Shown here: piece by piece, positions 23,607-33,758 of the stretch
Layout of the letters: every line of letters starts with the position of its first letter
Numbering within the stretch: the first letter of the stretch is position 1
NCBI RefSeq assembly: GCF_014633365.1
Contig: NC_068352.1
Span: 27,065,310-27,129,309 of the forward strand
Direction: 5' to 3'
Origin: Diospyros lotus
Taxonomy: Eukaryota > Streptophyta > Magnoliopsida > Ericales > Ebenaceae
DNA: 64,000 nucleotides
The notes under the pieces: generated by a model
Told to the model about the DNA's origin: nothing
What the model saw: the letters and a program-made list of their open reading frames with translations, nothing else
Database searches by the model: none
Position numbers and translations under genes: made by a program

Positions 23607-24574
23607 GTGAGAGCCCCCAACTGAATATCCTGTCAGCACAGGAAACTGGAAGGAAGTCCCACGGGGGAATAATAGAGGACTATAACTCTACAATGCACAT
23701 TCCTAGGACAACAACCTAGCACAACAAAAACATGATATAAACATAGCCAAGAGACGTGGAGGTGTCAATATCATGACACAACCTTAACCATAACACAAAG
23801 ACATATATAAACACAGCACCGAGGGGTAACAAACACCCTCCAAACACGCCAAAAGCAGCAAGACCCCTCAGGACTCAATGGCTGGGACTGCCCTGTACAC
23901 CCTGCTACTTGACAACTCAGATACTGCCACCCTCGCCCTCAATCTTAGTCTTCCCTTTGCCTAGAATGATGTAAAACAAGGGTGAGCCACAAGACTTAGT
24001 AAGCATAAAGAACAAAAGAGTAATAGAGCTGAGGGAATAATCCAAACCACCTGCACGACATGTGCACATTCACATACACAACCATACCATGAACATCCAA
24101 CCATGTAGTAAATGTATAAATAAACATACACATTATGGTCCTTGGGGCCCACATATGATACACCGACACCCAAGTCCCTAAATCCAAACCTGCCTACTAC
24201 CATGAACTGGCAAACGAATCAACATGAGCCGCTGCTCCAAAATCCGCACCATGTGCTACAATCCTCATACCAACATACCGAACCAAAGTTCCCATAACAA
24301 TAACCGAGCCAAAGCTCCCTCGGGACGGTCCTCCTGTCACTCGAACTTGTGGATGTACATCCTATGGATAAATTCGCCATGTGCTCCAGAACCATGCAAT
24401 GCAACACATAGAAAATGCAATAGAGAGTAAGGATAAACGTGATATAAGGCCCCCATAAAACCAGACATCAAGCCATGCTTTGCCCACATAGTAATATGCA
24501 TGCAATGCAATGCTCGTGCAGAACCCTAGTCATTGTAACAAGCCCGTGCGCAAGCATTCATAGCATGTGACCCC
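23607..24574 (-). mobile_element. LTR-like fragment of a Ty3/gypsy element
   Basis: Begins at a TGTGAGAGCCCCC terminus. Read on the minus strand near 23975-24000 it has the 'cttagtaagtcttgtggctc'-like context ending in a CACCC stretch, which I associate with Tekay/Del LTRs. It has no coding content and no partner in the window. Element type and strand are tentative. Confidence 0.35.
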
Positions 24575-25429
24575 TGTCCGGCTAATTCTATCCCGCAAGT
24601 GGACGGATCGTGACAAGTAATACAGTGATGAATAGAGTGTCGTACCCACGAGGACTAACTTTTGACGTTTACTCTAATTGATCTAACCTTAACCTAACAC
24701 ACACATTAACAAAGAATTCAATTGTAATGAAAACTAATTTATGAATAAAAGATGCAAACAAAATAATTGCTTTGATTTAAAACTCACAAGACTAAGGCAC
24801 TAGGGTTTGTGAATCCACCGTCGACCTCTATGATTCAATTATTCATTACTCGGGTGTTGCTATTCCTTATCTTAGGTTGAAAATCAATAATCCAATTACA
24901 ACCAAAAGCCTCTCTCGATGGTCATTTAGTTCTATGTATATATATGAGATTAACTATCTCTAGTCAACCTTCGAACATATAAACATGCATTCAATCACGG
25001 AGATCATCACACAATGATTTCATAGGGCATAACGGTATCTCTACCTATTATCGGACCCTACGTTGTTTGCTACCATATCTAATCCGTATTGAATCTCTCG
25101 AAAGCAATACAAATCACAAATAAGTTTCAATGGTGATCAAGTATCAAAACAACATTATAAACATAACAAACAATCAACCCGGATAGGTAAGAAAATAGCA
25201 AACCAAATAACTTTAAATCAAACCATTAGAAGTCGAGGTTTCATCATTCACCCTAGCTATAAACACTTAGCTATGCATGCTCTCAATCAAAAGAAAAAGA
25301 AAAGAGTTGGAATCCATAGCAAAGAATTGAAAAAGATAAGAAAAATACAACCTAATAGTAAAGTCTTCAATCTTCTGCCCACTTCTCTTCTCTCCCCCAA
25401 AAGATTCCCAAATCTTCCAAGAATAAGTC

Positions 25430-25438
25430 TTTATATAG
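25430..25438 (-). promoter_or_regulatory. TATA box of array LTR 1
   Basis: Minus strand CTATATAAA. The same site recurs 5941 and 11882 bp to the right. Confidence 0.65.
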
Positions 25439-25538
25439 TCCTCTTTAGGTTATCAAAGTCCTGCACCTTAAAGGAGTCTATTTCTCTTTTATTTGGATTG
25501 AAATGGGCTTAAAACGGCCTTTTCCCGAAGCTTTGATC

Positions 25539-25775
25539 CCTACCGCGGTCCTACCGCGGTATGCTTGTTGCTGCAGACCCGTGAACTTCAGAAACTAATT
25601 CCTAAAGCGGTCCTACAGCGGTATGCATTCCGCTGTAGGACCGTGAGCTCCAGAAAGCAATTCCTAAAGCGGTCCTACAGCGGTATGCATTCCGCTGTAG
25701 GACCGTGAGCTCCAGAAACTAAACCTTATAGCGGTCCTACAGCGGTATGCATTCCGCTGTAAGACCGCTAGCCTT
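25539..25775. repeat. Four 62-bp palindromic repeats in U3 of LTR 1
   Basis: Repeat starts (GCGGTCCTA) are at 25545, 25607, 25669 and 25731, an exact 62-bp period. Units 2-4 each hold an inverted repeat, GCGGTCCTACAGCGG against CCGCTGTAGGACCG, around TATGCATT. The first unit is diverged. They lie about 100-340 bp upstream of the TATA box in element orientation, as enhancer repeats do in other plant LTRs. Confidence 0.85.
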
Positions 25776-26041
25776 CTTCTTTAGCCTCTTGCTTTATCAT
25801 TTTCAACTTCTTGCTCTCGATACTCTTTTGATTTCTTTTAATTTGATACCCGACCATGCCTCCAAGCTTTATTTCACTTCCATAATGCACCAAAATCACT
25901 CTTTTTGCTCCATGTCCGCTTTAACACATGCTCCACATCTACATAACCATATATAGAACCAAATCAAGTAGAAATCATGCTCATTGAATGTATAAATGCT
26001 AAGTTTATAGACCAAAATAAGTGTATAAAAGACACTTATCA

Positions 26042-27817
26042 AATACCCCCAAACTTAGACTCTTGATCGTCCCGAGCAAGATTATCGACTCAAATATATC
26101 ACCCCTCAAGTAGAGAATAGTTAATATTTCAAAATCACTTACAAGTTGGATAACCTTCAAGGTAGTCTCAGATTTTTGTATCATTCATAATTCACACAGA
26201 GTTTTCTAGTAATGCTACACAACTGTTTTGGACTTATTCCATGTTTTGACGTGTGTGTGTGCAAATCCTGTCAGGTACAATATCATGCATAAGGTTGTTG
26301 GTATCCCGACCCTTTGATGGTCCTGTACACTTTCTCGCTCGTAATATGCACTCCACCCACAAACTTGGTCTTTTCATTCAGTCCCTAGGTGCTCTCAATC
26401 ACTCTTTTCTTTCTTGTTCAAGTTTGGTTGGACTCAGCTAAAAATGGCGTTGTCTTGGTTTGTGAAGACTCTCTTTTATTTTGAATGCTTCGACATGCTA
26501 ACATCCACTAGACAGTCAAACCCACCAGTTTTCTCAATCCCTAAGAGTTACAAACATCGGCACCATTATTGAGATTTTTTTTTTTTTTGGTTGAACGAGT
26601 GCATTTTATGCTCCATCTCGTTTTTTTTTTTTTGATATCTTATGTGAAACCTTCACTCCATTAAGTTTTCTGAATGACCCTTGTAACGAGCTTTCAGCCG
26701 ATGACTCCCAAGCTAGATGACCACGGGGCACCAGGTTTTAAGATACCTCTACGGGCATAATCACTCAAGTCATTCAGGCTACGAAGAAAGGTATAAGATA
26801 TATGCAGGCTCAAATTTAATTTGGTGCACGACATAGTGACATAGGGATGAGATCACTAGCCTATGGTCATTGCCTAGCTTCTCTTAGTATGTCTAACACA
26901 TTCCACACAAATTTTAACATGCACGGAATCAACACATTCCTCAACATTTGCCATCATAGCTCAACCTTCCCCAAACTTTTCTTTTCATAATGTTTGATGA
27001 TTGAGTTGCTTATAAAGTTGGTTTAAGGGCGAAAGTCTAATTGGAAACCTAGCAGTGTAGTCAACCTATGCATTGAATCTTCTGACACATGTGCTTAAAT
27101 TAGTCTAACATGGATAATGAATCTTAAAACGAAATGAGTAGCATCACTATCTTTACTCTTTGCATCAAAATGGTACCAAATAAACTTCATTATTGATGGC
27201 ACGTCTACCCAATAAAACAAGATAATTTTTTTTTTTTTTAATAAAACCATACAACTAGACCGTACGACATATGCAAGCTGCCCATAGTGAACCTCCCCCC
27301 AAACTTAAACGTTTCATTGTCCCAATGGAACAAAGAGAAAGAAAAGGAAGGAGTGTACCCGGACTATAGTGTCAAGGTTGTGATGGTAGATAGATCAACA
27401 CATGCTCGTTTTGAGGTATTGAAACTTTTGGCAATGGAGTTGCCCTTGTAAGCAGCTGGTGTAGGATGGCTCTTCAATTGCATTATCACTTTTGAAAATG
27501 TACCTACAATGCACAAGTTTGAACATGAGAATGCAACAATGAATAAGAATGACATGAAGTAGACAGAGTCACATGGATGCCCAAACTCCCCCAAACTTGA
27601 ACCTCACAATCCCAAACTTAAGGTGCAATGTGCAAGTTAACATTGGCTGGGGTATTTTATCAAACACCAAGTGCATGCTGTTATGATGACCTCAACATTG
27701 TTTTTGTGCAAAAATCCTAAAAAAATGCAACATGCCAATAAATGAAAAAGATAGGAAATTGGGTTGCCTCCCAATAAGCGCTTGTTTAAAGTCATTAGCT
27801 TGACTAAGCCTCCATCT
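26042..27817 (-). other. Non-coding 3' part of internal region 1
   Basis: Located where pol would be expected in an autonomous relative. It has poly-T runs near 26577-26589 and 26621-26632 and no recognisable reverse transcriptase, RNase H or integrase. A polypurine tract (minus 'aagtttgggggtatt') abuts LTR 1. The same sequence recurs at 31983-33758 and, truncated, at 37924-39643. Confidence 0.75.
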
Positions 27818-30373
27818 TCAAGGAGGCTTGAATCCTTTTTCCATCAATATTTTGTGGGTGCCATTTAATGAACTTATTCCTTGAATGTTAGTAACCTTTA
27901 ATCCAATCCCCTTCTTTTGCTCCCTCAACACCCTTACCAACTTTTCCTTTTCATGATTTGGTGGCTTGGCTTTTGAGGAAGAAGAAGAAACATCCAAAGA
28001 ACACAGTTTGTCTCTTTTTGATGGACAACCTTTTTGCTTCTCTCCCAAAGAGCCCACGACCACAACCTTGTTCTTGGCATCCAAACTTTGTTCCTGCTCA
28101 TCAAAAGAGTTAGCAATGCAATTTTCTTTAAGGTCATCAGGTCTCTCTACTAAATCAACAATGCCATCTCTCATTAAGACTTCTTGTTCATTGCCATTAG
28201 AATGTTTCATAGTCTTAAATACATTAAACATAACCGTCTGATCATAAATTCTAAGGCTAAGTGTTCCTTGCTGGACATCAATCAAAGCTCTTCCTGTGGC
28301 AAGAAAAGGTCTCCCTAAAATTAAGGGCATATCATAATCTTCTTCGATATCCAGAACAAAGAAGTCAACAGGAAAAATAAATTTATCCACTTTTACCAAA
28401 ACGTTCTCCACTACTCCCCTCGGATATTTGATACTTCTATCAGCCAATTGAAGAGAAACAGTAGTGGGTGTTGGTTCTTTTAATCCAAGCTTCCTGAAAA
28501 TAGAGTAAGGCATTAGATTTATACTAGCACCCAAATCACATAGAGCTCGTTCAAATAATAAACTACCAATAGTACAAGGAATAGTAAAACTCCCTGGATC
28601 TTTAAGCTTTGGTGGTAGTTTTTTTTTCAATATAGCGCTGCTCTCGTCCGTTAGCATAACAGTTTCATGCTCCTCCAACTTCCTCTTATTTGATAAAATT
28701 TCCTTCATAAATTTCGCATAGCTAGGCATTTGAGCTAAGGCATCAACAAATGGGATGTTTATGTGAAGCTTCTTGAATACCTCTAGGAACTTCTCAAATT
28801 GCTTATCCAGTTTGTGTTTGCGCAACCTCTGAGGGAATGGAATTGGAGGAACATATGGCTTAACCGGTGGTGGAATTACCTTCTCTTGTTCAGCTACTAC
28901 TTCAGGCATTTCAAGTTGATCCGTTGTCTCCTGAACAATACCATTTTCTTTTACCACACCTGGCCTTTTAACATGAATTTCTGGTAGTTGCACCCCACTC
29001 CTTGTTATGATTGCATTTACTTGCTCCTTTGGGTTAACTTCTGTATTGCTCGGCCATGTGCCCGGTTGCCTTTCCGTTAATATTTTTGCTAGTTGCCCAA
29101 TCTGATTTTCAATATTCTTAATGGCTGCGTCCGTCTGGTCACTTCGTTCTTGAAGCTTTAAAAGTGCTTCCTCCCATCCTTCTTTTTCCTCTTGTGGCCG
29201 CCCTTGTTTTGGTGGATTTTGGATGTTCTGAGTATTACCATAAGAAAAATGAGGATGATTCTTCCAACCCAGATTGTATGTTTGTGATAATGGGTTACTC
29301 TGCTGCCTTTGAAAATTTTGCTGATGTTGAAAATTCTGTGCATAAGCAGCTTGCTCCGTGAATGGTGGATTTATGAGCAGCGGACATTCAGGCAATAGAT
29401 GAGTTGCTCCACAAGTTGCACATATGGGAAGTGATCCTTGCACCATATTAACATTCGAAGTATACTTTAAGGCTTCCATCTGCTTTGATAGTGCATCAAT
29501 CTTGGCTAACATCAATGTGTTAAGATCCACCTCATGCACTCCTGCTACTCTTTTATGTGAGTTTCTATCTGGCCACATCACCAATTGCTCACTCATTGTC
29601 TCGAAAAGGTCATGAAGCTCCCCGGCTGATTTGTTTCGGATTGATCCTCCTATTGTAGAATCAACTGCAGAGCGGCTGTGAGGAGTAAGTCCAGCATAGA
29701 AAATGTGATTTTGAGCTGGTAGTGGAAAACCATGACTAGGACACTTCCTCAATAGCTCCTTGAACCTCTCCCATGCTTCATGAAAATTTTCAGACTCAGC
29801 TTGCTGAAAAGTTGAAATCTCATGCTTAAGTTTGGTAATCTTGGCCGGTGGGAAGTATTTGAGTGTGAACTTCTGTACCAAATCTGTCCATGTAGTAATA
29901 CTACCCGGTGGTAATGAGTCTAACCACTCTCGAGCCCTATCCTTCAGAGTGTGAGGGAAAAGGCGCATCTTGAGTGCCTCTTCATTAATTCCTTGATACT
30001 TGAAATTTCCACAATATTCTAGAAACCGAGACAAGTGATAGTGTGGATTTTCCTCGCTCATTCCATAAAATGGTATGTTGTTGGCAAAGAGATTGATCAC
30101 ATCCGGCCTCAACTGAAAGTTCTCATGCCCGTAGGAAGGATAAATTATACTTGACTGATTCTCAATTAGAGGGGGCATCATGAAATCTCCCATCAGAATG
30201 TCTCTTTCATTAACTTCAACAGGCTGTGCCATTGGAACAAGTTGGTTTACGTTGTCACCCATGTTACTCAGTTGTTCTTCCCTCCTTGCTCTTTGTTCAC
30301 GACGCCTTTGATGGAACGTTCTTTCTATCTCAGGATCAAACTCACAAATATCCGAACGTTCTGAACGGCTCAT
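27818..30373 (-). CDS. Gag-protease polyprotein, array copy 1
   Basis: 851 codons without a stop. Residues about 130-235 form the retrotransposon gag domain (FPHTLKDRAREWLDSLPPG; LVQKFTLKYFPP; HEAWERFKELLRKCP). A short zinc-knuckle-like motif CATCGATHLLPEC (C-x2-C-x3-H-x4-C) is near residue 320. The aspartic protease has its active site at about residue 612 (LCDLGASINLMP; DLGA in place of the usual DTG/DSG) and the downstream LILGRPFLATGRALIDV. The C-terminal tail (about 140 residues) is charged and unrecognised. Gag would form the particle and the protease would cleave it. The product ends before any reverse transcriptase. Start chosen at the ATG at 30373, about 120 bp after the PBS. Confidence 0.9.
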   Translation of the reverse strand: MSRSERSDICEFDPEIERTFHQRRREQRARREEQLSNMGDNVNQLVPMAQPVEVNERDILMGDFMMPPLIENQSSIIYPSYGHENFQLRPDVINLFANNIPFYGMSEENPHYHLSRFLEYCGNFKYQGINEEALKMRLFPHTLKDRAREWLDSLPPGSITTWTDLVQKFTLKYFPPAKITKLKHEISTFQQAESENFHEAWERFKELLRKCPSHGFPLPAQNHIFYAGLTPHSRSAVDSTIGGSIRNKSAGELHDLFETMSEQLVMWPDRNSHKRVAGVHEVDLNTLMLAKIDALSKQMEALKYTSNVNMVQGSLPICATCGATHLLPECPLLINPPFTEQAAYAQNFQHQQNFQRQQSNPLSQTYNLGWKNHPHFSYGNTQNIQNPPKQGRPQEEKEGWEEALLKLQERSDQTDAAIKNIENQIGQLAKILTERQPGTWPSNTEVNPKEQVNAIITRSGVQLPEIHVKRPGVVKENGIVQETTDQLEMPEVVAEQEKVIPPPVKPYVPPIPFPQRLRKHKLDKQFEKFLEVFKKLHINIPFVDALAQMPSYAKFMKEILSNKRKLEEHETVMLTDESSAILKKKLPPKLKDPGSFTIPCTIGSLLFERALCDLGASINLMPYSIFRKLGLKEPTPTTVSLQLADRSIKYPRGVVENVLVKVDKFIFPVDFFVLDIEEDYDMPLILGRPFLATGRALIDVQQGTLSLRIYDQTVMFNVFKTMKHSNGNEQEVLMRDGIVDLVERPDDLKENCIANSFDEQEQSLDAKNKVVVVGSLGEKQKGCPSKRDKLCSLDVSSSSSKAKPPNHEKEKLVRVLREQKKGIGLKVTNIQGISSLNGTHKILMEKGFKPP

Positions 30374-30491
30374 GCACTATCTCAATCCCTGCACACACAC
30401 ACAAATTGAAATAGCTTAGCCCAGAAAATAATGAAAACAAAATATAACAGTTAAAGCTAATATCAATCAAAGAAATAATCAAAAGAGTTAG

Positions 30492-30509
30492 TCCCCGGCA
30501 ACGGCGCCA
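30492..30509 (-). other. Primer-binding site, array copy 1
   Basis: Minus strand TGGCGCCGTTGCCGGGGA, six bases from LTR 2. This is a PBS I associate with Tat/Athila-type Ty3 elements. Confidence 0.8.
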
Positions 30510-30515
30510 AAAACT

Positions 30516-31982
30516 TGTCCGGCTAATTCTATCCCGCAAGTGGACGGATCGTGACAAGTAATACAGTGATGAATAGAGTGTCGTACCCACGAGGACTAAC
30601 TTTTGACGTTTACTCTAATTGATCTAACCTTAACCTAACACACACATTAACAAAGAATTCAATTGTAATGAAAACTAATTTATGAATAAAAGATGCAAAC
30701 AAAATAATTGCTTTGATTTAAAACTCACAAGACTAAGGCACTAGGGTTTGTGAATCCACCGTCGACCTCTATGATTCAATTATTCATTACTCGGGTGTTG
30801 CTATTCCTTATCTTAGGTTGAAAATCGATAATCCAATTACAACCAAAAGCCTCTCTCGATGGTCATTTAGTTCTATGTATATATATGAGATTAACTATCT
30901 CTAGTCAACCTTCGAACATATAAACATGCATTCAATCACGGAGATCATCACACAATGATTTCATAGGGCATAACGGTATCTCTACCTATTATCGGACCCT
31001 ACGTTGTTTGCTACCATATCTAATCCGTATTGAATCTCTCGAAAGCAATACAAATCACAAATAAGTTTCAATGGTGATCAAGTATCAAAACAACATTATA
31101 AACATAACAAACAATCAACCCGGATAGGTAAGAAAATAGCAAACCAAATAACTTTAAATCAAACTATTAGAAGTCGAGGTTTCATCATTCACCCTAGCTA
31201 TAAACACTTAGCTATGCATGCTCTCAATCAAAAGAAAAAGAAAAGAGTTGGAATCCATAGCAAAGAATTGAAAAAGATAAGAAAAATACAACCTAATAGT
31301 AAAGTCTTCAATCTTCTGCCCACTTCTCTTCTCTCCCCCAAAAGATTCCCAAATCTTCCAAGAATAAGTCTTTATATAGTCCTCTTTAGGTTATCAAAGT
31401 CCTGCACCTTAAAGGAGTCTATTTCTCTTTTATTTGGATTGAAATGGGCTTAAAACGGCCTTTTCCCGAAGCTTTGATCCCTACCGCGGTCCTACCGCGG
31501 TATGCTTGTTGCTGCAGACCCGTGAACTTCAGAAACTAATTCCTAAAGCGGTCCTACAGCGGTATGCATTCCGCTGTAGGACCGTGAGCTCCAGAAAGCA
31601 ATTCCTAAAGCGGTCCTACAGCGGTATGCATTCCGCTGTAGGACCGTGAGCTCCAGAAACTAAACCTTATAGCGGTCCTACAGCGGTATGCATTCCGCTG
31701 TAAGACCGCTAGCCTTCTTCTTTAGCCTCTTGCTTTATCATTTTCAACTTCTTGCTCTCGATACTCTTTTGATTTCTTTTAATTTGATACCCGACCATGC
31801 CTCCAAGCTTTATTTCACTTCCATAATGCACCAAAATCACTCTTTTTGCTCCATGTCCGCTTTAACACATGCTCCACATCTACATAACCATATATAGAAC
31901 CAAATCAAGTAGAAATCATGCTCATTGAATGTATAAATGCTAAGTTTATAGACCAAAATAAGTGTATAAAAGACACTTATCA
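30516..31982 (-). repeat. LTR 2 of the array
   Basis: Same as LTR 1 shifted by 5941 bp. Differences seen include 24888 A versus 30829 G and 25224 C versus 31165 T. It serves as 5' LTR of copy 1 and 3' LTR of copy 2. Confidence 0.9.
31480..31716. repeat. Four 62-bp palindromic repeats in U3 of LTR 2
   Basis: Same four-unit array as at 25539-25775, with no difference noticed. Confidence 0.85.
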
Positions 31983-33758
31983 AATACCCCCAAACTTAGA
32001 CTCTTGATCGTCCCGAGCAAGATTATCGACTCAAATATATCACCCCTCAAGTAGAGAATAGTTAATATTTCAAAATCACTTACAAGTTGGATAACCTTCA
32101 AGGTAGTCTCAGATTTTTGTATCATTCATAATTCACACAGAGTTTTCTAGTAATGCTACACAACTGTTTTGGACTTATTCCATGTTTTGACGTGTGTGTG
32201 TGCAAATCCTGTCAGGTACAATATCATGCATAAGGTTGTTGGTATCCCGACCCTTTGATGGTCCTGTACACTTTCTCGCTCGTAATATGCACTCCACCCA
32301 CAAACTTGGTCTTTTCATTCAGTCCCTAGGTGCTCTCAATCACTCTTTTCTTTCTTGTTCAAGTTTGGTTGGACTCAGCTAAAAATGGCGTTGTCTTGGT
32401 TTGTGAAGACTCTCTTTTATTTTGAATGCTTCGACATGCTAACATCCACTAGACAGTCAAACCCACCAGTTTTCTCAATCCCTAAGAGTTACAAACATCG
32501 GCACCATTATTGAGATTTTTTTTTTTTTTGGTTGAACGAGTGCATTTTATGCTCCATCTCGTTTTTTTTTTTTTGATATCTTATGTGAAACCTTCACTCC
32601 ATTAAGTTTTCTGAATGACCCTTGTAACGAGCTTTCAGCCGATGACTCCCAAGCTAGATGACCACGGGGCACCAGGTTTTAAGATACCTCTACGGGCATA
32701 ATCACTCAAGTCATTCAGGCTACGAAGAAAGGTATAAGATATATGCAGGCTCAAATTTAATTTGGTGCACGACATAGTGACATAGGGATGAGATCACTAG
32801 CCTATGGTCATTGCCTAGCTTCTCTTAGTATGTCTAACACATTCCACACAAATTTTAACATGCACGGAATCAACACATTCCTCAACATTTGCCATCATAG
32901 CTCAACCTTCCCCAAACTTTTCTTTTCATAATGTTTGATGATTGAGTTGCTTATAAAGTTGGTTTAAGGGCGAAAGTCTAATTGGAAACCTAGCAGTGTA
33001 GTCAACCTATGCATTGAATCTTCTGACACATGTGCTTAAATTAGTCTAACATGGATAATGAATCTCAAAACGAAATGAGTAGCATCACTATCTTTACTCT
33101 TTGCATCAAAATGGTACCAAATAAACTTCATTATTGATGGCACGTCTACCCAATAAAACAAGATAATTTTTTTTTTTTTTAATAAAACCATACAACTAGA
33201 CCGTACGACATATGCAAGCTGCCCATAGTGAACCTCCCCCCAAACTTAAACGTTTCATTGTCCCAATGGAACAAAGAGAAAGAAAAGGAAGGAGTGTACC
33301 CGGACTATAGTGTCAAGGTTGTGATGGTAGATAGATCAACACATGCTCGTTTTGAGGTATTGAAACTTTTGGCAATGGAGTTGCCCTTGTAAGCAGCTGG
33401 TGTAGGATGGCTCTTCAATTGCATTATCACTTTTGAAAATGTACCTACAATGCACAAGTTTGAACATGAGAATGCAACAATGAATAAGAATGACATGAAG
33501 TAGACAGAGTCACATGGATGCCCAAACTCCCCCAAACTTGAACCTCACAATCCCAAACTTAAGGTGCAATGTGCAAGTTAACATTGGCTGGGGTATTTTA
33601 TCAAACACCAAGTGCATGCTGTTATGATGACCTCAACATTGTTTTTGTGCAAAAATCCTAAAAAAATGCAACATGCCAATAAATGAAAAAGATAGGAAAT
33701 TGGGTTGCCTCCCAATAAGCGCTTGTTTAAAGTCATTAGCTTGACTAAGCCTCCATCT
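31983..33758 (-). other. Non-coding 3' part of internal region 2
   Basis: Copy of 26042-27817. One difference noted (C at 33067 where copy 1 has T). Confidence 0.75.

Larger units (their letters stand above)
24575..26041 (-). repeat. LTR 1 of the array
   Basis: 1467 bp; plus strand begins TGTCCGGC and ends CTTATCA. A TATA box on the minus strand lies at 25430-25438, so U3 is the right part and R/U5 the left part. Confidence 0.9.

Noticed and set aside
25273..25512. 79-codon frame repeated at 31214 and 37155
   Set aside because: It lies antisense inside the LTR and is repeated only because the LTR is; no domain.
25539..25775. CRISPR-like repeat array
   Set aside because: The unit is palindromic without unique spacers, lies in a plant LTR, and no cas genes are present.
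27966..28241. 91-codon plus-strand frame repeated at 33907
   Set aside because: Antisense shadow of the gag-protease frame.
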